Below, one piece after another: positions 10,841-23,102 of a stretch of DNA of 64,000 nt. The stretch covers positions 191,753,700-191,817,699 of the forward strand of contig CM022303.1 of the NCBI GenBank assembly GCA_011799875.1, given 5' to 3'. This DNA comes from Thinopyrum elongatum (taxonomy: Eukaryota; Streptophyta; Magnoliopsida; Poales; Poaceae). Each line of letters begins with the position of its first letter. Position 1 is the stretch's first letter. The position numbers were made by a program, and so were the translations under genes. The notes below the pieces were generated by a model. It searched no databases and had not been told where the DNA came from. It worked only from the letters and a program-made list of their open reading frames with translations.

Positions 10841-12331
10841 TGAAAGTGCGTTATATCTACTAGAGGGGGGGTGAATAGGCGATTTTTACAAATTCGTCAC
10901 TGAGGAATTTCACGGTGAGGAAATTCCTAAGTAACGAACTACTTAGCAGCAGAATAAGTACTCAGATGCAAACATAATATGGCATAAGTACAGTCATCAT
11001 GATGAAATGAAATAGGCACAGAGTACAGGTAGCATGATACACAGGATAAGCAGGCTGAAGACTATGTGACTGAAGAAATAGGATTGAGGAAATTGAGAAA
11101 GTCTTCAGTCAAAGTCTTCACACAGTAATGATCAAGTAAATCAACACATGAATGAGGAAATGAAAGGGGTTGAGGAAATAGAACCAGTAGCTCGGTGAAG
11201 ACAATGATTTGGTAGACCAGTTCCAACTGCTGTGACAGTTGTACGTCTGGTTAGAGCGGCTAGGTATTTAAACCTGAGGACACACAGTCCCGGACACACA
11301 GTCCTCACCGTATTCTCCTTGAGCTAAGGTCACACAGACCTAAATCACTCGTGGTAAGTCTTCAAGTGACTTCCAAACCTTCACAGACTTGGTCAATCGG
11401 CGATCCAGAATTCCTCTTGGATGCTCTAGACCATGACGCCTAACCGTCTGGAGGATGCACAGTCCTCAAAGGTAACAAGCGTCGGTTCCACACAGGAAAA
11501 ATCTCTTCAGTGATGCTCAATCACTTTGGGTTTGTAGGTGTTTGGGTTTTTCCTCACTTGATGATTTTCGCTCAAAGTCCTCGGAGGATGGGATGCTCTA
11601 AATGACAAGTGTCAATCTATCTCTCGGAGCAGCCAACCAACTAGTGGTTGAAGGGGGCGGCTATTTATAGCCTAGGGAGCAGCCCGACATGATAAGACAT
11701 AAATGCCCTTCAATGATATGACCGTTAGGTGGGTAGGATATTTGGACAAATGGCGCGTAGCACAGCAACGGTCAGAAATTTGAGTATCAAATTCCTCAGG
11801 GCTATCATGTTCCTCACTTGTAGGCAATCCGCACTGGTGAATTCCTAACTCCCCAGTCAGAACAAATTCCTCAGAGAACAGAAGAACTTCGTCTTTGTCA
11901 CTGAAGAAATTGACTGAACTGTATGAGATTTCCAATGGCTTCACTCGAAAGGATTGGGTAGGTGTAGGATTTTGAGATGAGCATCACTTGGAAACTTTTC
12001 CTTAGTTTTACCTCGACCCCCTTTAACAGTACGGTGTTTCCTATGACTCAAGAAGAAGAAAATGAAACTACGAAAACAAAAGTCTTCACGCTTCATAATC
12101 CTCGCATGAATATCAAGTCTTCAGGGTCACACCAATTTCTTCACTTTCAAAGTCTTCAAGAAAACCAAAGTCTTCAACTGAAGACATTCATTTTTAGGGG
12201 TCGACTTTCATCGTAAATATCAAACTCCTCATAGACTTATAGAACCTGTGTACACTCACAAACGCATTAGTCCCTTAACCTATAAGTCTTCAATACACCA
12301 AAATCACTAAGGGGCACTAGATGCACTTACA
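10841..12331 (-). repeat. Sirevirus LTR A (3' LTR of copy A)
   Basis: 1491 bases, starting TGAAAGTGCG and ending CACTTACA on the plus strand. A TATA box (minus CTATAAATAG) is at 11661-11670. Compared by eye with LTR C over the first 470 bases there are about 11 substitutions, roughly 2.3 percent. Confidence 0.92.
11661..11670 (-). promoter_or_regulatory. TATA box of LTR A
   Basis: The palindromic stretch CTATTTATAG reads CTATAAATAG on the minus strand. The same sequence is at 23915-23924 in LTR B and 36925-36934 in LTR C. Confidence 0.65.
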
Positions 12332-12347
12332 ATCTCCCCCTTTTTGG
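12332..12347 (-). other. Polypurine tract of Sirevirus copy A
   Basis: The minus strand reads CCAAAAAGGGGGAGAT directly before the 3' LTR, the place where plus-strand DNA synthesis starts in LTR retrotransposons. Copy B has the same at 24586-24601. Confidence 0.8.
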
Positions 12348-12857
12348 TGATTGATGACAATATAGGTTAAGTTTTCAATGGGGATAAACATATGAAGTGT
12401 AAATACTGATATTGAGGAATTTGATTGCAAGATATAGAAGAACTCCCCCTGAAGATGTGCATATTTGAGGAATTTGCCTTGAATAGCAAATGCACATTGT
12501 AGAGTAATATCATGGAGATCTCCTCCTATATCTTGTAATTCATACACGCATTTAACATATGATATGAAGAATTTGAAATGCATGATGAAATATGGCGTCT
12601 GACGAAATTCAGCATGCGTGCATTAAGGTACTTGAGGAAATAAGCATGCAGAAAGCAGTTCAAAAGTATCAGACCACCATAGGACTTAAGTTTACAACTC
12701 ATCAGAGCAAACACCTCAGAAAAGCAAGAGTTGTAACTTAACAGAAATATAGCCCATATATAAGACCCGCTTGAAGACTAACTCAAATTTCTCCCCCTTT
12801 GTCATCGAATGACCAAAAGGGACGAAAAATGAGGACTAACGCCCCTGAAGAATATCA

Positions 12858-15759
12858 TCATGATGTCGATGGAGGAGCGCCAGCGTTGTTGGGGTCGTCC
12901 GTTGGAGTAGGGCCTGCCGCGCTGTCGTTCAAGTCTTCAGCTTCATCCGTCTCGCGCGATGAAGAATATGAACTAGCAACAAGCTGAGGAACTTTGACCT
13001 TCTTGAATTTCTTCGAAGGTGGCTGAGACCAGTCAAAGTCCTGTTGGAATCCCATCTCCTTGAGTTCTGCAGCACTGTAAAGATTAGATAGAATAGCCCC
13101 AGTGTGGTCAAAGACTTCATGCAAGTAGTAGTGATTCTTCTTCACAGTATTTTGAGTGACTGTCATGTTCTGAAGAATTGCACCAAACTGACGCTTGACC
13201 CACTTGTGATTTCGATCAACTTTCTGATGAAGACTAAGGAGAAGTTCATGATTAGTCATCACACGCGTAGCTGTGGCTTGAGGATTATGTTCTGAAGCTT
13301 TGGCGGCAGAATCTTGTGTTGCAGAGTCATCATTGGTGGAATATGAAGTAGCTTTGCGAAACTGTCCATCCAATGGACGAGTACCTTTATCAATAACTGC
13401 AGCCTTGCCCTTCTCATCAGCTGAAGAAATAGTCCGTTTGAGGACTTCAATAGGGGGCAAATAGCTGAGATGATTTTGAAAGTCAGCCTTATAATGAATT
13501 GAAGACCTTGATCTGAAGAACCTCATGATCCAGGGAGCATAAGGCTTCAACTCAAAGGGTGACAGAGCAGCATTGGCCAAAGTCCTCATGAAGAAATCAT
13601 GGTAGTTGATAGGTATACCATGAATGATATTGAACAGCAGATTCTTCATGATGCCAACAACCTCTTCATCATCAGAGTTGTGGCCCTTGATTGGACTGAG
13701 GGTTTTGGTCAATATGCGATAAACTGTCCTTGGCACATAGAGCAATTCCTTGACAAGGAATTTGGTCCTTGGAGCTTGGCCTGGCTTCAAAGGCTTCATC
13801 AGCACTTGCATCAAATGATCGGATAGTTCAGGTTCAACATAGAGAAGCCTTGCACCTTCAGTGGGAGGACTGACTGGGACGGCATGAAGCAATTCAGAGG
13901 CCGGTGCTTTGAAATGAGTATTATCGGTCATCCAGTCCAATACCCATGAATTGACATCATCAACATTTCCAGTAATGTGCAGCGTGGCGAAGAATTGAAG
14001 AATGAGTTCTTCATTCCAATAGCAGATGTCGGTGCAAAAGTTGAGTAACCCAGCGTCATGAAGAACACTGAGGACTGGGGTGAAGCAGGGCAGCGATTCC
14101 ATATCCACATGAGGAATTTGCTCATGTTCAAAGATCTTGTCCTTATCAAACAACAGTGAGGAATAGAAGTTCATCTAGCTAGCAGTCCAGAAGCGCTTGC
14201 GACGAAGTCGAGCAGAGTCATAGGGATTGTAGTCAGTGAAGAATATGTGCTCATTGAAGAAATCTTCAGCATTAAACTTCTGCTTCTTGGAGTGAGGGTT
14301 CTGTGGCTTGGGCTGAAGATTAACAGTTGAGGTCTTCACAGCCTCATGAGGTATAGCCACTGGAGCCATAGGCTGAGGAATGTCAGTAGCTGTATCAGCA
14401 GCAGCCTTGGCCTCCATTTCTTTAGCACTAGCGGCTGGAACTTCTTCAGGAATAGATTGAAGTGAAGATTGAGGTCCATCAGAGCCCGTATGTATTTCTT
14501 CAGTTGGCACAGGGGATTGAGGAACTTGATGTAGCGGGGTTGTCAGAGGTGAATTGGGGTGATGACTTTCCCAAAAGTCATCATTCAGAATAGGTGTTGT
14601 AGACCCAATTTGCACATCCTCATCTTCATCAATTTCTTTGACGCCTGCCTCTTCAGCTGTGAACTGAGGCATGGGCGATGATACCAGCGGAGTTGAAGGG
14701 ATATCATCCACTTCAATGTCTTCATCCAACTGCTCTGTCGAAGCAGCAGAAGGATCTTCTTTATCAGATTCACTTGGAATTGCATATTCCTCACCAAAGG
14801 GAATAATCTCCTTTGATGGCATGCTTGATATTGGAATATCATCAATTGGGTTTTCAGATGAGCTCGTCAAAGTCTTCACTTTCTTGGGAGCTGAAGACTC
14901 TGAAGATGCATGTGCTTTCTTTTTCTTCATAGCTGCTCGCTCTGCAGCCTTGGTTTTCTTCGCTTCTATTGCAGAAGGAAGGTTGATGCTTGTCATCGGT
15001 GCAGGAGGAGCAGAGGAAATTGGGGGAAATCCTTCAGGCACAACTAATGCAGTTGCCCTGGCATTTTCTTCATAGACTGGAATTTCTTCATCAGCCCTGG
15101 TGCTTTCATTTTCTTCAGCAGATTGAGCAGATGTTTCAGTTTGAGGAAATTTGGGTTGCGATGAAGCTGCAACACTTGGATCTTGTCTTGACAGCTGGTT
15201 TCTTTGTCATAGCCTTCTTAGGCTTGCTAGCAGAGGCCTCAGCAGCGGCAGTAGCAGAATCTTCGTTGAATTTCTTCACCGCCTCTTTAGCCATTTTGGC
15301 CAGCTTGGCTTGACGCTTAGCCCACTCCTGAGGAAATTCCTCACCTCTTCTGATGCTTGTGGGATCAGCTTCTTGGCCTGGAGCCAAGGGAGGTCTTGGA
15401 CAAGGAGAGTTGACAGCGAATTTCTTCATGTACTTTGGAGTCAAATAACGATACTCCCTCCATTCTCTTGCCCATCTCCTCTCAATCTTCTGAATGCACA
15501 CTTTGCGCTGATTTTTGTTCTCCTTGCCATGAGTTGCTTCATCAGGAGTACAATATTCATCATAGATGTCATCAGGGATCTCAAAAGTAGTATTTGTTTC
15601 TGGCCTCTTTCCTCCTTTCTGAGGTCTTTTACCATCAGCCATTTTCTTCACTTGAGGATTTTGAACAATGGATGTTTCTGAGGAAGTGTGCAACTTATCT
15701 TCCAGAAATGCTGCAAATGAGTTAAGTTGATGAGAACCTAGTGATTCAGCAGCAGACAT
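12858..15759 (-). pseudogene. Sirevirus env-like gene, copy A
   Basis: The start ATG at 15759 begins MSAAESLGSHQLNSFAAF and follows a likely leader intron. The N-terminal third is Lys/Glu-rich. The middle is low complexity, rich in Ser, Pro, Glu and Ala. The C-terminal third (from about 14174) is a more globular region with an aromatic-rich segment (MNFYSSLLFDKDKIFEHE), then a short Lys-rich tail ending at 12858. Copy A lacks 739 bases present in copy B (joint at 15180/15181), which changes the frame. It also has a TAG at 14175-14177. Env-like ORFs behind pol are known in Sireviruses; their role is not established. I see no convincing signal peptide at the N-terminus. Confidence 0.75.
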
Positions 15760-15765
15760 GTGTAC

Positions 15766-16088
15766 CTGTGAACAGAATATAGGTGCGAAGAATTTGGAGA
15801 GCTCATATGCGTTCTCAGAAGTTTTTCAAAAGTATCAAGTTTGAGGAATTTGACCAGGGGTGTCTTGAGGAATTTCACTAAGCGTTCTTTGACTTAGGTT
15901 CTAGAGTTGTATAGATTGAAAATCCACCCAATTGAGGAATCTTGAAGAAAAACGTTGCTTAGAGAAACAGATCAAGAACAGAAGCAAGTTGGTGTTTAAG
16001 AACATGAAAGTTGACGAATAAACACCTTTTGAAGATTTTGTGGAAATCATCAGAATCAACAAGGGAAGTAAAAATAGATTTTATTTAC
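15766..16088 (-). other. Putative leader intron of env-like gene, copy A
   Basis: On the minus strand a GTAAATAA donor at 16088 and a pyrimidine-rich TTCTGTTCACAG acceptor at 15766 bound 323 bases. The start codon follows 6 bases later, at 15759. Copy B has the same arrangement with the same length (29080-28758). Confidence 0.5.
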
Positions 16089-16339
16089 CCTTGACAAAGA
16101 ACATGACGAACTGAGAGTAACAGTGGAGAAGCTCGTCCGTTCAGATCTTCCATGCCCTAACTTGGCGATGGAAAACAGGTACGGCGGCAGCGGAGTGAAG
16201 ATTTCCGCGGTCGGCATGAGTACGACGGCGACGAGGTCGAGGCAGTGAAGCTCTTCCTCACCGGCGACGATGGAGTGTAGCGGCGGCGCTAGGTCTGAGA
16301 GCTCGAGCGGGGTAAATGAGATCTGAGGAGGGCGAGGGG

Positions 16340-16348
16340 TATTTATAG
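16340..16348 (-). promoter_or_regulatory. Internal TATA box upstream of env-like gene, copy A
   Basis: The minus strand reads GGCTATAAATACCCC here, far from any LTR. A GC-rich leader follows, then the putative intron and the env-like start codon. The same box is at 29331-29340 in copy B. Confidence 0.5.
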
Positions 16349-17056
16349 CCGAGGTGAAAAACCGCTCGTCCGAAGGAAATGGATGAACGTGCCCCTGACC
16401 CTTCTTATCCTAGCGACATGTGTCACCCACGTACTGTGAAGTGGAGATCGTGTTTGATCGTGGGTGAATAGATAAATTTTATCGAGGGACATGGAACGGT
16501 TTGAGCGGCAAGAGCCGAAAAGTCAGATAAGAATATTTTAAGGTTTCGTTCGCAAATTCTTCAGCTGTCAAGGACACAGTGAAGACTTTGAATGGGTTTC
16601 AAATAGAATGCACATGAAGAATTTGTGAACAGATTGGGTTGAGTTTAGCATAGAGGGGGAACGGGTCCGATCACATTCACTTAGAAGAAAATCAACTTAA
16701 AGAATTAGCAATAAGTGAATGCTGTAGAGGACTGAAAACTCAAATATATATATAGTCAATGAAGAACACAGTCGGAAAGAGCGAAGACTTACAAAGTTGA
16801 AGAATTTGAACAACTGACGATTTTCAAAAAAAAACTCAAATTGAAGATTTTCAACCTTTGTTGGTGGAGTGACCCACCGTGTAAGAATGGTGATTTCAGA
16901 CACCGCGTACAAGTTTCGTAGGGCTCTGAGAATCAAATTCTTCGTTAATTTCTTCACACTTAGAGGGTTAGTCTTCATTGATTGAAGAAAAACGTTTCTT
17001 CGTGTGTTGCACATCTAAGTCATTAATTTGCATAAGTGTTAGGATGTGTGTCCTTT
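16349..17056 (-). other. Spacer between Sirevirus pol and env-like promoter, copy A
   Basis: About 700 bases of AT-rich sequence with a short (TA)n run near 16745-16755. Two short ORFs occur but have no recognisable content, and copy B is equally uninformative at 29341-30048. Confidence 0.5.
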
Positions 17057-20000
17057 TCAAAGGACATTCGAAGATTCTAGGATATTTAGCTCACACTGCA
17101 ACTTGCTAAATCTCTTCTCATCCAAGGGCTTTGTGAAGATATCGGCTAGCTGTTCTTCAGTCTTCATGTGCTCGATTGATATGTCGCCCTTTAACACATG
17201 ATCACGAAGAAAGTGATGACGAATCTGGATGTGCTTTGTCTTTGAGTGCTGAACTGGGTTATGAGCAATTTTGATGGCACTCTCGTTGTCGCAGTAGAGT
17301 GGCACATTCTTCACATTGATGCCGTAGTCCTTGAGGGTTTGCTTCATCCATAGCAATTAAGCACAGCAAGAACCAGCAGCAATATACTTAGCTTCAGCAG
17401 TAGAGAGAGATACGCAGTTCTGCTTCTTCGAGGACCAACATACTAAGGATCGTCCGAGGAAATGGCATGTGCCTGATGTTGACTTGTGGTACACACGATC
17501 ACCAGCATAGTCAGAGTCAGAATATCCAATGAGATCAAAAGCCGAGCCCTTGGGATACCATAATCCAAGTGTTGGAGTGTGAGCTAGATATCGAAGAATA
17601 TGCTTCATAGCCTTATGGTGTGATTCCTTCGGTGTAGCTTGAAAACGGGCACACATGCAAACACTAAGCATAATATCTGGCCTAGATGCACATAGATACA
17701 GTAAAGAGCCAATCATGGAGTGGTATACCTTTTGATCGAAGTCTATACCATTTTCATCAGTGCATAGATGGCCATTTGTGGGCATAGGGATTTTGACGCC
17801 TTTGCATTCTTGCATACCGAATTTCCTCAGAACGTCCTTCGGGTATTTCTATTGATAAATGAAGATGCCATTGCGCTGTTGACGAATTTGAAGACCTAAG
17901 AAGAATTTCAATTCTCCCATCATGGACATTTGATATTCCTCACTCATCATATAAGCAAATTCGTCACTGTAACGTTGGTTAGTACAGCCAAAGATAATAT
18001 CATCAACATATATTTGGCGCACGAATAATTCATCATCATATGTTTTGGTGAAAAGAGTTGGGTCGAGTGAACCGGGTTTGAAGCCTTTCTTCATGAGGAA
18101 TTCCTTCAGAGTATCATACCACGCCTGAGGGGCCTGCTTGAGGCCATAGAGGGCCTTATTTAGTCTGAAGACTTGATCAGGATGCTTAGGATCTTCAAAA
18201 CCTGGGGGTTGAGCAACATATACTTCTTCCTCAAGCTTACCATTGAGGAATGCACTTTTCACATCCATTTGATATAAGATGATATTATGATGGTTAGCAT
18301 AAGCAAGCAATATGCGAATAGCCTCAAGTCTAGCAACAGGTGCAAAAGTTTCATTGAAATCAATTCCTTCAACCTGTGTGTAGCCTTGAGCTACAAGACG
18401 AGCCTTATTCCTTACCACAAGGCCATTTTCATCTTGCTTGTTGCGGTAGATCCATTTGGTACCGATGATATTGTGCTTGCGTGGGTCTGGTCGCTTGACA
18501 AGCTCCCACACATTGTTCAAATCGAATTGATGTAATTCCTCTTGCATCGCTTGAATCCATTCAGGCTCCAGAAATGCCTCATCAACTTTGGTGGGCTCTG
18601 TGATAGAGACGAAAGCAAAATGCCCACAAAAGTTAGACAAATGTGAAGCTTTTGAACGAGTAAGAGGACCTGGTGCATTGATGTCATTGATGATTCTCTC
18701 AATCTGTACTTCATTTGCAATGCGAGGATGAGCAGGTTGATGACTTTGATTTGGCTCAGCATTTTCTTTAGAGCCATTTTCTTCAGATGCACCAGCATGA
18801 TTTTCTTCATGATCTGGAATGACTTCTTCAGCAGATTCTTCGGTAGGAATAACATCCTCAGTAGCCTTTAGCTTGATGGACTCCTCAGGTGACATTTCAT
18901 CTAGCACAGGAGGTAGGTGCTCTCTTTGCGAGCCGTTAGTTTCTTTGAACCGCACATCTACAGTTTCAACAACCTTGTTGTGATAGGTGTTGAAGACCCT
19001 GTAGGTGTGCGAGTCCTTTCCGTAACCAAGCATAAAACCTTCATGTGCTTTCGGTGCAAATTTAGAATTGTGATGAGGATCTCTAATCCGTCATTTAGCA
19101 CCGAAGACTTTGAAATAACTCACATTGGGTTTCTTGTCAATGAGGAGTTCATATGAGGTCTTCTTCAAGAATTTGTGAAGATATACCCTGTTGATGATGT
19201 GGCATGCAGTATCAATTGCCTCAGGCCAGAAGCGATGAGGTGTCTTGTATTCATCAAGCATGGTGCGAGCCATCTCAACAAGAGTCCTATTCTTGCGCTC
19301 CACAACGCCATTCTGCTGAGGAGTGTATGGGGCAGATAGCTCATGAGTAATACCAAGTTCATCGAGATAGTCATCAAGACCAGTATTCTTGAACTCGGTC
19401 CCATTGTCACTACGTATATGCTTGATCTTCACACCGAAATTCGTCGAAGCCCTTGAAGAAAATCATCTGAAGACTTCCTGCACTTCAGTTTTGTAAGTAA
19501 TGACATGCACCCATGTGTAACGAGAATAATAATCAACAATGACAAAGCCATATAGAGATGCTGCATTTGTTAGTGTGGCATAATGAGTAGGGCCAAAGTG
19601 GTCCATATGAAGCAATTCAAAAGGACGAGAGGTAGTCATGATAGTCTTCGAGGGGTGCTTGGCTCTGGTCATCTTTCCACCCTCACAAGCCCCACAAAGA
19701 TGATCTTTGAGGAATTTGACACCCTCGATGCCAATGACGTGCTTTTTCTTCACGAGCGTGTGTAAGTTCCTCATGCCAGCATGACCCAGTCGTCGATGCC
19801 ATAGCCAGCCTTCTGAAGCTTTTGCAAGTAGACAAGTGGCAGGCTGTGGTCCTGCAGAGAAATCAACAATATACAAGTCTCCTCTCCTAAAGCCTTCGAA
19901 GACTTTGGAATTGTCAGATTCCATGAGCACTAAGCAACGATATTTGCCAAAGAAAACAACCATATCAAGATCACAAAGCATTGAGACAGACATGAGGTTG

Positions 20001-20221
20001 AATCCGAGGCACTCGACAAGCATGACTTTGTCCATGTGTCGATCCTTTGAGATTGCAACCCTACCTAGACCCAATACCTTGCTTTTGCCTTTGTCAGCAT
20101 AGGTGATATGCTTCAAATGTGATGGAGATAAAGGAGTGTTCATCAGTAAGCTCTTGTCACCAGTCATGTGATTAGTACATCCACTGTCGAGGACCCACTC
20201 AGTAGCTTTGGGTAAATCATC
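17057..20221 (-). pseudogene. Sirevirus pol (integrase, RT, RNase H), copy A
   Basis: One frame runs from about 20221 to the TGA at 17057-17059. The N-terminal VLDSGCTNHMTG is Copia protease-like. Integrase shows a zinc-binding motif (WLWHRRLGHAG with CGAC), HMDHFGP, HIRSDNGTEF and QQNGVVERKNRT. RT shows [29 protein letters not shown] and YVDDIIFG. RNase H shows [19 protein letters not shown] and DNESAIKIA. Disabling codons are TGA 19463-19465, TGA 19091-19093, TAG 17849-17851 and TAA 17357-17359. The two TGA codons are shared with copy B. The HMDHFGP and VDYYSRYTW residues differ from HMDLFGP and VDDYSRYTW in copy B. Confidence 0.92.
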
Positions 20222-20461
20222 CTGTAGATGAATTAGTGCATCTTACAAACACATATACTTCAGAGTGAAGAATATCACATCAAATTCATCAGACAGAATT
20301 TCATCAATTAATGCAACATATGTATATATAGAAGTATGAGGACGTGAGAAATGAATGATTCATTTCTTCATGATTATCTTGCGTCCTTTCAAGCATTTCA
20401 GGTCTCCAGAAAATTCTTCAGACAATTTAGTTCGTTTGGAGACCTGACCCTGCATAAGAGG
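20222..20461 (-). other. Non-coding gap between Sirevirus gag and pol, copy A
   Basis: Between the gag stop (TAA 20462-20464) and the protease-like start, about 240 bases contain further in-frame stops in both copies. A good splice acceptor (TTCATCTACAG) ends the gap at 20222, and donor-like GT sites lie near its start. Confidence 0.4.
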
Positions 20462-23035
20462 TTAGTTCTTTTTCTTCACCACCCACATCTGGAGGGGTGG
20501 CAAAGAATTCATCATTCTGCGAGCTCCATAAGAGAAAGGTGGCATTAAAGCCAAAGCGCTTCGTTTCACAGGAGAGGGATTAGTATAGTCATATGAGTAA
20601 GCAGAGAAATTATTCGAGGACTTATGAATATAATGATTTGAAGAATAATGCACATAATCAGAACTCTTAGATTTTCCCTGTGAAACAGAAGCGTTAGCAT
20701 GATGATGATCATATGAGGACTTGGATCCACGTGAGGAATTTGATCCATAAGAGGACTTGGATCCATATGAAGACTTTGGTCCATATGAAGAATTTGATCT
20801 GAGGTTCTTATTCTTCACAGGTGGTGTCATGAGGACATTCACCTGAAGACCTTCAAGGCACCTTTTGGGAACCCAGATTTTCTTCATAGGGGGACCATTC
20901 CTGCAGTTAGTTCCAACATATCTAGCAAATACTTCACCATTCTGATTTTTGAACAGTTTATAGTTGGAGTCAAATGACTCATCAGATGAATGTGAGGATT
21001 CACATGTAAAGCCAGATAAAGTGGATGGATTGATAGGAGGTCCCTTCGCAGCAACCCATGAGATTTTGGGATATTGCTCAGGTTTCCAGTAGGATCCATC
21101 AGCATTGAGTTTCCTCTCAAAGGCAATACCCTCTTTCCTAGGGTTCCTGTTCAAGATCTGCTTTTTGAGCACATCACAAAGAGTCTGATGCCCTTTGAGG
21201 CTTTTGTACATGCCTGTCACATACAATTCCTTCAACCCTGCATTTTCGTCAGTGATACTAGTGGTATCCTCAGATGAGGAATTTGTGACCACAGAGATAG
21301 TTGAAGAATTTGCAGCAATAGAAGCATTTGAACTTTCTGGTGAAGAATTAGCAGTTTCACATTCAATGCATTACAAGCATGGTGGAATAAATTCTTCCTG
21401 AGCGGAACTGATCTGTTGAGCAAGTAATGAATCATTTTCCTTCTTAAGATCTTCATGACTCAACCTTAGCTTCTCAAGATCTTGCTTTCTTTGAAGAAAT
21501 TCATAAGAAAGCTTCTCATGATCGGCTAAGAGAGTTTCATGACGACCTTGAAGGTTGTCAAACATAGACTGTAGTTGCTGAAGATTATCAGTCAGTGTTT
21601 CAGTTCGATCCATTTCCTCACCTAACAGGTCATCGCTTTTGTCTAGCATATTTTGAACCTTTTACAAAGCCTTTTGTTGTTTAACAGCAATATTAGCAAG
21701 TTTGGAATAGCTGGGTTTGAGGTTATCATCAGATTCATCTTCACTTGATTCAGAGGAGGGATATTTGAGTACCTTGGCACCTTTTGCCATGAAGCAATAG
21801 GTGGGAGCATAGTCATCGTTGCCGTCATCAGTAGTGTTGGGGAAGCCATTTTCCTCAGTGTTGAAGATGGACTTGCTGACGTAAGTAGTGGCGAGGGCTA
21901 GGCTCGCCACACCAAAGTCTGACTCCTCAGATGCCTCCTCTTCCTCATGTTCCTCAGATTCAGCTTCAGAGTCCATTTCCTTGCCAATGAATGCCTGAGC
22001 CTTCTTGGAAATGCTCTTCTTGTGAGATGAAGACTTTGAAGATTTTGATGATGAGGACTTTGAAGATTTCTTCTTCTTCTTAGAGTCATCTGAACTATCA
22101 TCCTTGTATTTCTTCTTCTTTGATTCCTTTGCCCACTGAGGACAATCAGTTATGTAGTGACCAGGTTTCTTGCATTTGTGGCAAGTCCTCCTTTTGTAAT
22201 CACAGGATGAGGAATCTGATCTTGTGTCATCACTTTTTGAAGATTTTACAAAGCGACCACACCTTGAGAACTTTTGGAATTTCTTCACGAGCATTGCTAG
22301 CTCCTGGCTTAGTTCTTCAGGGTCACCAAGGCTGCTATCAGAATCTTCTCCTTCAGATGAGGAAACTGCCTTGGCCTTCAGTGCGCGTGATCTTCCATAG
22401 CTTGGCCCGTAGAGATCTCTCTTTTCAGCTAGTTGGAATTCATGAGTGTTCAGCCTCTCAAGAATGTCAGCAGGATCAAGTGACTTGTAGTCTCCACGTT
22501 CTTGAATCATCAGTGCCAGTGTATCGAATGAAGAATCGAGTGACCTCAGCAATTTCTTCACCACCTCATGGTCTGTGATGTCAGTGGCACCCAGTGCTTG
22601 AAGCTCATTTGAAATGTCAGTAAGGCGATCAAAGGTTTGCTGGACATTCTCATTGTCGAGTCTTTTGAAGCGGTTGAAGAGATTGTGAAGAACATCAACT
22701 TGAGAATCACGTTGAGTTGAGATTCCTTCGTTGACCTTGGACAACCTATCCCAGATAAGCTTTGCAGACTCCAAAGCACTCACTCTGCCGTACTGTCCTT
22801 TGCTCAGATGGTCACATATGATATTCTTCGCTTGAGAGTCGAGTTGCTTGAATCTCTTCACATCAGCAGCATTTACGGAAGGAGTGACAGAGGGAACGCC
22901 TTTTTCCACAATGTACCAGAGATCATTGTCAATTGCCTCAAGATGCATGCGCATCTTATTCTTCCACTAGGGGTAGTCCGTCCCATCAAAGGTAGGACAC
23001 CCAGCCGAGACTTTGGTCATGCCTGCCGTCGACAT
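20462..23035 (-). pseudogene. Sirevirus gag, copy A
   Basis: The start ATG at 23035 gives MSTAGMTKVSAGCPTFDG, then a Copia gag domain (HLEAIDNDLWYIVEKG, LLRSLDSSFDTLALMI). A CCHC zinc knuckle follows (CHKCKKPGHYITDC), then Ser/Lys-rich and acidic low-complexity parts, a coiled coil near 21640-21400, and a C-terminal part with SSYGSKSS-type Ser/Tyr/Gly repeats. The frame is continuous over 2.57 kb apart from TAG 22967-22969, TAA 21662-21664 and TAA 21371-21373. It ends with TAA at 20462-20464. Large gag is normal for Sireviruses. Gag forms the particle and packages RNA. Confidence 0.9.
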
Positions 23036-23088
23036 AACTAAAACTCCAGGTGGTTAAACCAAAATCACACAGAACAAGGGAGTACCTT

Positions 23089-23100
23089 GCTCTGATACCA
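23089..23100 (-). other. Primer binding site, Sirevirus copy A
   Basis: The plus strand GCTCTGATACCA is TGGTATCAGAGC on the minus strand, complementary to the 3' end of initiator tRNA-Met. It is two bases inside LTR B. Copy B has it at 36080-36091. Confidence 0.9.
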
Positions 23101-23102
23101 AT

